From the NCBI GenBank assembly GCA_003561665.1, contig PWVY01000195.1, forward strand, positions 1 to 8,450: DNA of 8,450 bases, given 5' to 3'. The translations under genes were made by a program, and so were the position numbers. Under the pieces are notes generated by a model that did not search any database, was not told the origin of the DNA, and saw only the letters and a list, made by a program, of their open reading frames with translations. The stretch is from Thermoplasmata archaeon. Lineage in GTDB: Archaea > Thermoplasmatota > SW-10-69-26. Position 1 is the first letter of the stretch. Each line of letters starts with the position of its first letter. This document shows, in pieces, positions 1 to 5,704 of this stretch.

Positions 1-510
1 CGAGTTCGACGACGGGGATCTTGACCTCGAAGTTGTGGACTTCGATCTGGGGTTCTCGGGTGTCGGGGGCGTTGTGGATGGGGGTGGGGTTGACGGCGTC
101 ACCCGGCCCCGGTGAGGGGGTTGTCAACTTCTCGTTGACATCGCCGTTTTGGACCTGTCGGAGGGCTTGGATGCCTTCGGGGGTGAGGCCGTAGATCTTG
201 ATGGACGTCCCAGGTCCGAGGCTTCGTCGGTAGAATGCGGTCTCTCCGGGGTTCTCTTGGATGAGGCCTTTCTTCTTGAGGTTCTGGATGTGTTTGTGGA
301 TGGCTTGTCGGGTGACGTCGAGCTCGTCGGCGATGGCGGCGGCGTACTTGCCTTCGTACAGGCGTTCGAGGACGCGTTGTTGGGCGGGGGTGACGCTGGG
401 TGTGGTGGTTATTGGGTCACCCCCTGTGGTGATGTCAAGGGGTGGTTGACTTCCGCGTCAACCTCGTCAACGGCAGGGGGGCGTGACCGGGAGGGCGGGG
501 GGGTTGACAT
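1..510 (-). CDS. Winged-helix DNA-binding regulator, 3' partial, frame interrupted
   Basis: A MarR/ArsR-like winged helix-turn-helix protein that runs off the left edge. Read on the minus strand, the DNA-binding part starts with PAQQRVLERLYEGKYAAAIA, continues with a helix-turn-helix (IADELDVTRQAIHKHIQNL, recognition helix TRQAIHKHIQ), then a wing (ENPGETAFYRRSL) and IYGLTPEGIQAL. The visible C-terminal part is a Pro/Thr-rich linker followed by IEVHNFEVKIPVVEL. Third positions are strongly G/C, so this is real coding sequence. The oddity is the start: the HTH frame is open only back to a TGA at 458-460 and contains no ATG, GTG or TTG. The only good start is ATG at 510, which has a Shine-Dalgarno site, but that frame ends at TAA 409-411 after 33 codons. 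One added base between about 409 and 457, for example in the G5 run (420-424), would join both into one protein. Function: probable transcriptional regulator; target unknown. Last gene of the H-NOX row, 41 nt after the preceding gene. Confidence 0.75.
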
Positions 511-521
511 CCTGGTTGACA
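89..521. repeat. Cluster of GTTGAC/GTCAAC motifs
   Basis: At least eight copies of GTTGAC or its complement GTCAAC lie here: 89-94, 123-128, 134-139, 445-450, 457-462, 466-471, 503-508 and 515-520. Three arrangements stand out. TGTCAAC and GTTGACA form a perfect 7-bp inverted repeat with a 5-nt spacer (122-140). GGTTGAC and GTCAACC form another with a 6-nt spacer (444-463). GTTGACA is directly repeated with a 12-nt period (503-509, 515-521) beside the start codon of the winged-helix gene. The hexamer occurs elsewhere in the window, but at lower density and not in pairs like these. Possible operators for the winged-helix protein; some copies may simply be Val-Asn/Val-Asp codons. Confidence 0.4.
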
Positions 522-527
522 CTCCTT
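522..527 (-). promoter_or_regulatory. Shine-Dalgarno site of the winged-helix gene
   Basis: AAGGAG lies 11 nt before the ATG at 508-510. It supports that ATG as the real start although the downstream helix-turn-helix is in another frame, and is therefore the main evidence that the gene is frameshifted and not simply started later. Confidence 0.5.
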
Positions 528-551
528 GGTTGCTACGTCACGGGTGCTCGG

Positions 552-992
552 TCAGGGGTCTAGCCATTCCTTCCGTGCTGCGTGGAGGTGGGCGGCCAGG
601 GCCACGGGCCAGGAGGGTGGGATCCCCATCTCGGCGAGGCGGGGGTTCTTGGCCGCGCGGATCAGTTGGCGTTCGAGGCGCTTGGCTTGCGCTGGGGTGA
701 GTGAAAAATGGAGAGAGGAGGCGTCGGATTTTTCGACGCTATGAGAGATTCCAGGGACCGATGGAACAGCGGTTTTGGCTCCATCGACCCCTTCTCCTCC
801 AGAGGAATTGGACGAATCCCTTCCGGCCCGTGACGGTTCTCTGGAGGGACGCGAGGGGGGGGTCCCCCCGTTTCTTCGTTTACCCTTCAGAGGAACACCT
901 CCACAAAATCGTGGTATTCGGTGCTCTTCCCCGATTTTGGGCTTGTCGAGGGATGGCTCTTTGACGGTGGTTGGACGCCGATCGCCGGACAT
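552..992 (-). CDS. Uncharacterised protein between H-NOX and winged-helix genes
   Basis: I do not recognise this 146-residue protein. The ATG at 992 is chosen; a TTG two codons upstream (998) is also possible. Neither has a clear Shine-Dalgarno site. The first ~95 residues are low in complexity, rich in Gly, Pro, Ser, Lys and Arg, and probably disordered. The last ~50 residues look like a folded helical unit: LTPAQAKRLERQLIRAAKNP, then a GIPPSWPVALAAHLHAARKE segment, ending WLDP. Codons in this last part have G/C third positions like its neighbours, whereas the middle part uses AGA, GGA and GGT more freely and is less certain as coding. No signal peptide or membrane segment is seen. It begins 18 nt after the H-NOX stop and ends 41 nt before the next start, so the three genes are probably cotranscribed; a role with the H-NOX sensor is an inference from position only. 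Confidence 0.55.
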   Translation of the reverse strand: MSGDRRPTTVKEPSLDKPKIGEEHRIPRFCGGVPLKGKRRNGGTPPSRPSREPSRAGRDSSNSSGGEGVDGAKTAVPSVPGISHSVEKSDASSLHFSLTPAQAKRLERQLIRAAKNPRLAEMGIPPSWPVALAAHLHAARKEWLDP

Positions 993-1010
993 ACTCAACC
1001 CCGGGTTCGC

Positions 1011-1628
1011 CTAGCCTCTTTGTCGGCGCGCTAGGGTCCCCCTTCGATGGGTAGAACCAAGCGTTTCGAAGGGAGCTTCGTCGACTTGGCCTTCGGTGAT
1101 GAGGATGAGATCGCAGTGCGGGTCGCCTTTGTGCACGCACTGGGGTTGGTCGATGGTGACCTTCTCGCCGTAGAGGTTGCCCACGCCCTCAAGGATGCCC
1201 TCTGCGAAACTGCACAAGCCGCGGGGGGAGTCGTAGCGAAGCAAGAGGTCTCCGCTGGGGGGGTCGTTGTCGAGGTGGAGGACGGGTAGCTCGGCTCCGG
1301 GGTAGTGCTTTCGCACTTCGGGGTGGACGTGAGTGTTGATGGCTTTCGCGAAGCTGACGGTCGAGTCGTGGTCCCTGAAGAGGTGGTAGAACTCGCCGGC
1401 GAGTTGGTGGAAGGCCCTTCGGCCAAACCACCGCTGGGCGTCTCGCCCGGTGCGTCGGGTGTAGGGTTTGGCTGCTTCCAAGAGGGTTAAAAGCTCCTGA
1501 TGTGGGTAGTTTTCTTGCGTTTGATAGCCACCTTCAAGCCCTGCCTGGTCGAGGATCGTTCCCCATGCCTTGATGCCGTGGTCTGCAACGATGCGTTTCT
1601 TGAGCAGGTCGAAGACGAGGCCTTTCAT
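1011..1628 (-). CDS. H-NOX domain haem-binding gas sensor (stand-alone)
   Basis: A 205-residue cytosolic protein that covers a whole haem-NO/O2-binding (H-NOX/HNOB) domain. It begins MKGLVFDLLKKRIVADHGIK as family members do, followed by AGLEGGYQTQENYP (29-42) and the RWFGRRAFHQLA segment (66-77). The proximal haem ligand is His102 in NTHVHPEVRKHYPGAELP, and the haem-propionate motif YxSxR is complete (Tyr132, Ser134, Arg136 in LLRYDSPRGLC). The position matching the distal tyrosine of O2-binding members appears to be Phe141, so NO binding without stable O2 binding is inferred. The last ~25 residues (QVDEAPFETL to RRQRG) extend beyond the domain and are basic. The frame is open further upstream, but the start at 1628 is preferred because it fits the family N terminus and has AAGGT 7 nt before it. 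No kinase, cyclase or chemoreceptor domain is fused or adjacent; the following genes are a small unknown protein and a winged-helix regulator. Confidence 0.9.
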   Translation of the reverse strand: MKGLVFDLLKKRIVADHGIKAWGTILDQAGLEGGYQTQENYPHQELLTLLEAAKPYTRRTGRDAQRWFGRRAFHQLAGEFYHLFRDHDSTVSFAKAINTHVHPEVRKHYPGAELPVLHLDNDPPSGDLLLRYDSPRGLCSFAEGILEGVGNLYGEKVTIDQPQCVHKGDPHCDLILITEGQVDEAPFETLGSTHRRGTLARRQRG

Positions 1629-1933
1629 CTCTTTGACCTTGGCCCGATGGGTGCTTCGGGCCTGAACAGGTTCCCCTAAGCGAACATGTTCTGTCAGGTC
1701 GCGCTTTCCGCTGTCCAAGCCGTGTTCCCTTTGGGGCTGGCTCCCTAAGCGTGGGGCCCAGCGGACCTCTCCATTACGGGAGCATCGAACGAGGAAACCT
1801 ATGTCTTGCATAGCCGCCGGGGCCTTATACTTCAAGATGCAGTGGCATCATGGAACGGTCGAACGTTCCTGTCCTGTCCCTGTTCCATACGCGTCTCCCT
1901 GCCTTCCATCTCGGGACGGGGCAGCCCCTCCTC

Positions 1934-1980
1934 GCCTCGGGAGCCTCTTGCGGCGTCTGCTTCATTCTCGCTCCCGAGGC
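1934..1980. repeat. Perfect 11-bp inverted repeat with 25-nt loop
   Basis: GCCTCGGGAGC (1934-1944) is exactly complementary to GCTCCCGAGGC (1970-1980). The intervening 25 bases run from 1945 to 1969. There is no T-tract directly after either arm, so it does not look like a simple terminator. It could be a folded leader, part of an unrecognised RNA, or a protein-binding site. Confidence 0.55.
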
Positions 1981-2268
1981 CACGTGCACACATCAGGAGT
2001 CCGTTCGCGATGCCCTTGGCTTGCGTGATGCTTTTTCTTCGGCGATGAAACCGTGCGCTTGCGCTGCCGCGGAGACCAAGTACTTGATGGTGAAGTTCGA
2101 GGGCGGAGCGGCCGATGGTTTCGCTCGGCTGTTCCTGCCCCGGTCGTTGACCTACGGATGCTCCGTCCGCGTCTCCTGCCTTCCTCATGGATCGGGGCAC
2201 CTCCCCCCTCTCTTCCCAGGGCTAACTTTCCACGGCGGGGCCTGTACGAAGCTCATGTTCAAGGGACA

Positions 2269-2276
2269 GGAGGGGG
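2269..2276 (+). promoter_or_regulatory. Shine-Dalgarno site of the methyltransferase
   Basis: GGAGGGGG lies 10 nt before GTG 2287. It decides the start: the frame is open back to an ATG at 2053, but that extension is Arg/Pro-rich, matches no family N terminus and has no such site. Confidence 0.5.
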
Positions 2277-2286
2277 TTGTTCCCGT

Positions 2287-2937
2287 GTGGCGAAGCGTGG
2301 GTATGTTCCGGCGGCTGGGTTCGATCGGTTGACCCCGTTGTATGATGTGTTGATGCGGTTGACGATGCGGGAGCATGCATGGAGGGGGCCGTTGGTGGAG
2401 CAGGCGGGGCTTGAACCGGGCGTTCGGGTGTTGGATGTGGGGGTGGGGTCGGCTGCGCTTGCGTTGGAGGCTTTCAAGCATGAGCCTGGGGGGGATATCG
2501 GGGGGGTGGATGTGGATGATCGGATCTTGGCTCGTGCGTCGTGGAAGGTGGAAGAGGCCGGTGCGGGGGTTCAGTTGGTTCGGGGATCAGCGGTGGATCT
2601 TCCGTTCGAGGATGGGGTGTTCGATCGGGTGTTGTCGAGCTTGGTGTTCCATCATTTGACGCGTTCGGAGAAGGTTGCGGCGTTTCGTGAGGTGCGTCGT
2701 GTGTTGGGTGTTGGTGGGGAGTTGCATTTCGCGGATTGGGGGTCCCCGTCGGGCGTGTTGACGGGGTTGGGTTTCTCGTTGGTGCGGGCGTTGGATGGGT
2801 TCGATCGGACGCGTGCGCATCGGGAGGGGGTTTTGCCTGGGTTGTTGGAGGAGGCGGGGTTCGGGGTGGTTGAGGAGGTGGGGGTGGCGGATACGGTGTT
2901 CGGTACGATGCGGCGGTATCGGGCTGTTCCCGGTTAG
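2287..2937 (+). CDS. Class I SAM-dependent methyltransferase (UbiE/MenG-like)
   Basis: A 216-residue cytosolic methyltransferase starting at GTG 2287. It begins like UbiE-type enzymes (FDRLTPLYDVLMRLTMRE, 12-29). SAM-binding motif I is VRVLDVGVGSAALAL (46-60); the acidic loop after strand 2 is GVDVDDRIL (73-81); motif II is DLPFEDGVFDRVLSS (104-118), followed by LVFHHL (119-124); and motif III is REVRRVLGVGGELHFADWG (134-152). The C-terminal part (GVLPGLLEEAGFGVVEEVG) is the usual capping region. The substrate cannot be read from the sequence; lipid or quinone methylation is only the general habit of the family. Codon use is odd: third positions are mostly G or T (GTG, TTG, GGG, GCG, GAT, CGT), whereas every other gene here prefers C. 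The stop overlaps the stop of the convergent metalloprotease gene by 4 nt. Confidence 0.9.
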   Translation: MAKRGYVPAAGFDRLTPLYDVLMRLTMREHAWRGPLVEQAGLEPGVRVLDVGVGSAALALEAFKHEPGGDIGGVDVDDRILARASWKVEEAGAGVQLVRGSAVDLPFEDGVFDRVLSSLVFHHLTRSEKVAAFREVRRVLGVGGELHFADWGSPSGVLTGLGFSLVRALDGFDRTRAHREGVLPGLLEEAGFGVVEEVGVADTVFGTMRRYRAVPG

Positions 2938-4307
2938 GGTTCAAGCGTGGGGAGGAGCCCGTTGGGGTCGTTGATGTGCACGTTGGGGTTGGTGTGGGTG
3001 GTTTGGGTTGCGTGGTTGTCGGTGCAGTACCATTCGTAGGGGATCTCGGGGGGGAGTTCGTACGTGTTGGGGAGTTGGTTGTTCCATTCTTCGGGGGTGG
3101 CGTCGGTGTCGAGGAACCCGAAGATCAGGGCCATGCCGTAGAGGTTGAGGGTGGAGATGCATGTTTTGGGGTCGTCGAGGGTGCCGCCTCCGAGGGCTCC
3201 GTCGCCGTAGACGAAGGGGGCGGGGCTGTTCATCAGGTCGGGTCCGTGTTCGTGGGTCCAGGTGAGGGTGTGGCCAAGGCCCCAGACGTGGGCGAATTCG
3301 TGCATGGTGACGGCGTGCATGTCGTTGTAGGTGGGGTAGTCGGGGGTGACTTGCCCGGCGCGGGGGCTTTGGGAGAAGAGGGAGAGAACGATGCAGCGGG
3401 GGCCATCCAGGCAGGGGCTGGCTGCGCCGCGGAAGATGGGGCCGCCGGTTTCGACGTAGGTGATGACGATGTCGTAGTCTTGTGTGTGTTGGGGGCCGTC
3501 GAAGAGTTGGATGTTGACGGTGATCTCGCGGAGGTAGTCGTATTCGGGGTAATCGTCGGCGAAGGCGTGGAGGGCGTTGACCCATTCGTGGATGCCGGTG
3601 ACGGCGGCGTCGAGGTAGTCGAGCGCGGTGGGCCCGTTGGGGTTGGCAAGGTCCCCGTGCGTGGGGGGGATGAGGAGAACGTTGGTGTGGGCGTCGCCGA
3701 GGCTTCCGCCGAAGATGATCTCTTGGGGGCGTTCTCCGATGTCGGGGCAGGGGTGCTCGTTGGGGGGTTCGAGGAGGAAGCAGAATTTGTATTCGCCGGT
3801 GAAGCCGTGCTCGCTGGTGACGTGGAAGCGGTATTCGCCGGTGGTGGGGGCGTTCTCGATGATGATGCGGGAGTCTCCTGGGTTCGAGTTGGGGGTGTCG
3901 AGGAGGAGCCCGTCGGGGCTTAGGAGTTGGAAGCTCATGCGGGTCTCCATCTCTTCTTGATTGATGCCGAGGCTTCCTGCGTGAAGCACGGGGCAATCGT
4001 TCGTGTTGCAGAAGGGGCGGATCTCGATGTTGATGGGGTCGCCTTGGTCGGTGTGGAACTTGTAGTAGTGGTCGCCGTCGGCGAGGTTGGATCCGTACAG
4101 GCCAACGGGGTCAAGGTCGGTGGCTTCATCGAAAGAGGTTCCTCCTTCGATCCAGCGGGGCTCGGTGTAACCGATCGCGCTCTCATTGAGGGCTTCGTGG
4201 TCTTCTTCGCCCATGCCCGTAGGCCCTTGGGGCGCGTCGTTCGCGAGGCAACCGGCGAGGCCAGCAAGGAGGATGAGAAGCCCGATGAGGGCCGTGTTCG
4301 TCCGCAT
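2934..4307 (-). CDS. Lipoprotein metzincin metalloprotease with PPC-like domain
   Basis: A 457-residue secreted, probably membrane-anchored zinc protease. The start at 4307 gives a lipoprotein signal peptide (MRTNTALIGLLILLAGLAGC, lipidated Cys20). Residues ~50-180 resemble a bacterial pre-peptidase C-terminal (PPC) beta-sandwich: GGTSFDEATDL, DGDHYYKFHTDQGD, SFQLLSPDGLLLD, then TTGEYRFHVTSEHGFTGEYKF. The catalytic domain follows with the full metzincin zinc motif HExxHxxGxxH in HEFAHVWGLGH (ligands His336, His340, His346; catalytic Glu337) and a probable Met-turn at Met359 (GPDLMNSP). Six or more cysteines (100, 105, 176, 187, 299, 305, 383, 428) could form disulfides outside the cell. Beyond ~430 the tail is Thr/Asn-rich. 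The frame is open upstream to 4610 and beyond, but that extension lacks a signal and is rejected. No Shine-Dalgarno site is seen; a leaderless promoter is likely. Substrate unknown. Confidence 0.88.
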   Translation of the reverse strand: MRTNTALIGLLILLAGLAGCLANDAPQGPTGMGEEDHEALNESAIGYTEPRWIEGGTSFDEATDLDPVGLYGSNLADGDHYYKFHTDQGDPINIEIRPFCNTNDCPVLHAGSLGINQEEMETRMSFQLLSPDGLLLDTPNSNPGDSRIIIENAPTTGEYRFHVTSEHGFTGEYKFCFLLEPPNEHPCPDIGERPQEIIFGGSLGDAHTNVLLIPPTHGDLANPNGPTALDYLDAAVTGIHEWVNALHAFADDYPEYDYLREITVNIQLFDGPQHTQDYDIVITYVETGGPIFRGAASPCLDGPRCIVLSLFSQSPRAGQVTPDYPTYNDMHAVTMHEFAHVWGLGHTLTWTHEHGPDLMNSPAPFVYGDGALGGGTLDDPKTCISTLNLYGMALIFGFLDTDATPEEWNNQLPNTYELPPEIPYEWYCTDNHATQTTHTNPNVHINDPNGLLPTLEP

Positions 4308-4331
4308 CGTTCGATGAGGCAGAATGGGCGG

Positions 4332-4338
4332 GTTTAAC
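4332..4338 (-). promoter_or_regulatory. TATA-like box, leaderless promoter of the metzincin gene
   Basis: GTTAAAC on the minus strand is centred about 28 nt before the ATG at 4307. With no ribosome binding site between, this fits an archaeal leaderless transcript that begins at or near the start codon. The match to a full TATA box is partial. Confidence 0.35.
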
Positions 4339-4505
4339 GGTTGTGGTGGATGCGTTGAAGGTTGTTTCTCAGCCCTTTGGCTGTGATAGGAGCGTTCGCG
4401 TGGGGAAAATGGCCCGTGGCAGCTTGGCTCGACGTAGATACCACCCTTACCATAACGCATAAAGGGGATGAGTGTCTTCTTTGATTTGCGGGGACCGGGA
4501 TTTTT

Positions 4506-4566
4506 CCCACTTCGTCCCCGCACCCCCCCACAAAACCCCCCGGCCCGGGCCTGAAGGGCCCGGGCC
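4506..4566 (-). terminator. GC hairpin followed by G-tracts at the end of the fibre operon
   Basis: GGCCCGGGCC occurs twice (4542-4551 and 4557-4566) around a 5-nt loop, giving a perfect 10-bp stem. Read on the minus strand, about 100 nt after the stop of the solenoid gene, the stem is followed by GGGGGG-TTTTGT-GGGGGGG-TGC-GGGG and, 7 nt later, GGG. The TTTT after the stem suggests a termination or RNA 3'-end signal. The four G-tracts with loops of 6, 3 and 7 nt also meet the usual pattern for a G-quadruplex in the transcript. Confidence 0.5.
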
Positions 4567-4669
4567 ACCCTCCACCTTAATTCCTTCGTAGAGGCCTCTA
4601 TGGCTTCCATTCCTTGTTCTTTGGAGCGTGCTTTTTGGATCCGTTGTTCGAAGCGAGCTTGGGCTTCGT

Positions 4670-5704
4670 TTAGGCGGATCCGGCGTACTCGACGCTTCCT
4701 CGTGAGGGGTCTCCAACGATCTCGACGCCGTGGGGGGCTGCGAGCGCGGTCTCGTCTTGGTTGAGGAACCGCGCATCTTGCACGAAGATGGCATCTTGTG
4801 CGCTGCCCGCGGTGAGGAGGATCTCGTGGTTGGTGCCGAGGGTGTCGAGGGTGGCTCGCGTGACGATGACGTCCTCGTCGCTTTGGATGTGGATGGGTTG
4901 CACGGCGGTGAGGGTGGCATCCGTGAGGCGGGCATCGGTGTGGCTTTGGAGGGTGAGTTCGTGGCCTGCGGTGAGGGTGGCGTGGCCGAAGGCGGCGGGG
5001 CCGTTGGTGGCGGTGATGGTCATCTCGCGGTCGCTGGTGAGGGTGGCTTGGTAGGCGCTCGTGCTGCCGGTGGTGAGGGTCATCTCGCGGTCGCTGGTGA
5101 GGGTGGCGTGTTGGAGGTTGGCGCGTTCGTGCGTGGTGATGTCGAGGGTTCGTTCGGCGGTGAGGGTGCCTTGGTGGAGGTTGAGGGTGGCGTGCGTGTT
5201 GAGGTGCACGTCGCGTCCGGCGTGTAGGTGCGCATCGTCGAGGGTGAGGGTGTCGTGCGTGGTGATGAGGATGTCGCGACCGGCGTTGTGGTCGTGGGTT
5301 TGTGCTTGGATGGGTCCTCCGGCTTCGAGGATGAGGTCGCGTCCGGCGGTGAGTTCGACGTCGATGATGAGGTGGCCGCGTTCGGTCCCGGCGGTGAGGG
5401 TCAAGTCAGGTTCTGCTTCGAGGGGGCCCACGCTTTCGGGGATGACGAGCCCGTGCGTGGGGTTCGTCACGGTGTACCCGTTTTCGAGTTGGTGGGTTTC
5501 GATCTTCTTGTCGGTTCCGTTGACGAAGGTTCCGGTGTTGTGGATGTCTTCGTAGGCGTGTCCGGGGTCGGGGGTGCCGGTGTTGGCGGTGAAGTTCCCG
5601 GTCCCGGTGCCGGTGTCCGTGAACCCGGCGAGGGTGCCGTCGATGTGGGCGTAGGAGGCGCCGGCGGCGAGGAGGAGCAACGCGGCGAAGAGGATGCGTT
5701 TCAC
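4670..5704 (-). CDS. Secreted repeat protein, predicted beta-solenoid, SipW-type signal
   Basis: A 344-residue exported protein. The N terminus (MKRILFAALLLLAAGASYAH, 1-20) is a hydrophobic signal, followed by DGTLAGFTDTGTGTGNFTAN (22-41), which matches the AxFSDxxTxxxNxFTxGT pattern found after SipW-type signal peptides. From ~100 to ~315 it is built of imperfect 19-22-residue repeats, such as TAGRDLILEAGGPIQAQ, NAGRDILITTHDTLTLDDA, HAGRDVHLNTHATLNLHQG, TLTSDREMTLTTGSTSAYQA and TLTAGHELTLQSHTDARLTD. This alternation with AGRD turns resembles haemagglutinin-type beta-helix repeats, so a right-handed solenoid and an adhesive or structural surface role are inferred. No C-terminal anchor or sorting signal is seen. 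The GTG start overlaps the TGA of the signal peptidase gene (GTGA) and has GGTGA 7 nt before it, so translation is probably coupled. The dedicated peptidase next door is the likely processing enzyme. Confidence 0.8.
   Translation of the reverse strand: MKRILFAALLLLAAGASYAHIDGTLAGFTDTGTGTGNFTANTGTPDPGHAYEDIHNTGTFVNGTDKKIETHQLENGYTVTNPTHGLVIPESVGPLEAEPDLTLTAGTERGHLIIDVELTAGRDLILEAGGPIQAQTHDHNAGRDILITTHDTLTLDDAHLHAGRDVHLNTHATLNLHQGTLTAERTLDITTHERANLQHATLTSDREMTLTTGSTSAYQATLTSDREMTITATNGPAAFGHATLTAGHELTLQSHTDARLTDATLTAVQPIHIQSDEDVIVTRATLDTLGTNHEILLTAGSAQDAIFVQDARFLNQDETALAAPHGVEIVGDPSRGSVEYAGSA
5012..5107 (-). repeat. Near-identical 36-bp direct repeat, 60-bp period, in the solenoid gene
   Basis: Bases 5012-5047 and 5072-5107 agree at 35 of 36 positions, with 30 identical in a row, exactly 60 bp apart. 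They encode two successive copies of TLTSDREMT, which is one 20-residue coil of the predicted solenoid. Other coils in the gene have diverged much more, so this looks like a recent duplication or gene conversion of one coil. Confidence 0.75.

Larger units (their letters stand above)
1629..2286. other. Long region without a convincing gene
   Basis: This 658-bp stretch separates the H-NOX gene (leaving to the left) from the methyltransferase gene (leaving to the right), so it must hold both promoters. It contains an 11-bp perfect inverted repeat (1934-1980), a smaller one, GGAACG/CGTTCC with a 6-nt spacer (1852-1869), and one TATA-like element CTTATACTT (1823-1831). The last could serve either strand: to the left it would start a transcript near 1800 with a long H-NOX leader; to the right it sits about 23 nt before an ATG at 1850. 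The 160-codon plus-strand frame from that ATG to 2332 resembles nothing I know and overlaps the methyltransferase start, so I do not call it. An RNA gene is possible but no known family was recognised. Confidence 0.5.
4308..4669. other. Intergenic region between metzincin gene and fibre operon
   Basis: These 362 bases hold the promoter of the metzincin gene on the left (TATA-like box at 4332-4338) and the 3' end of the fibre operon on the right, including the hairpin at 4542-4566. Between about 4570 and 4669 the minus strand has an open, Glu/Lys/Ala-rich stretch (for example EAIEASTKELRWRVARALQA) in the metzincin frame. It has no upstream start of its own and its codons are not clearly biased, so no gene is called. 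Confidence 0.5.

Noticed and set aside
721..739. GCGTCG/CGACGC inverted repeat around GATTTTT
   Set aside because: It lies inside the small unknown gene, is only 6 bp and T-rich on the wrong strand for any gene end.
848..869. G-run followed by C-run resembling a hairpin
   Set aside because: The two runs abut with at most one base between, so no loop can form; more likely simple sequence in a low-complexity coding stretch.
1629..1835. Longer H-NOX start with 69 more residues
   Set aside because: The H-NOX family begins at MKGLVF; the extension is not domain-like and the internal ATG has an AAGGT ribosome site.
1832..2200. Minus-strand 122-codon frame and a further open stretch reading NFTIKYLVSAAAQAHGF
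   Set aside because: The 122-codon frame is low in complexity and Arg/Glu-rich. The other stretch has no start codon and is short. They could be remnants of a decayed gene, but nothing recognisable is left.
2053..2286. Longer methyltransferase start
   Set aside because: The added residues are Arg/Pro-rich and unlike any family member; GTG 2287 has a good ribosome site and gives a typical N terminus.
1850..2332. Plus-strand 160-codon open frame starting 23 nt after a TATA-like element
   Set aside because: It resembles no family, is Cys/Pro-rich without a pattern, shows weak codon periodicity and overlaps the well supported methyltransferase start. A leaderless gene is not excluded, but support is too thin.
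2976..3923. Long plus-strand frame opposite the metzincin gene
   Set aside because: Gly/Val-rich shadow produced by the C-ending codon bias of the real gene on the other strand; the metzincin motif decides the matter. Frames opposite the solenoid and peptidase genes (4730-6013) are rejected for the same reason.
4308..4610. In-frame N-terminal extension of the metzincin protein by 101 residues
   Set aside because: The extension would put the lipoprotein signal peptide inside the protein, crosses the 10-bp hairpin and has no ribosome binding site.
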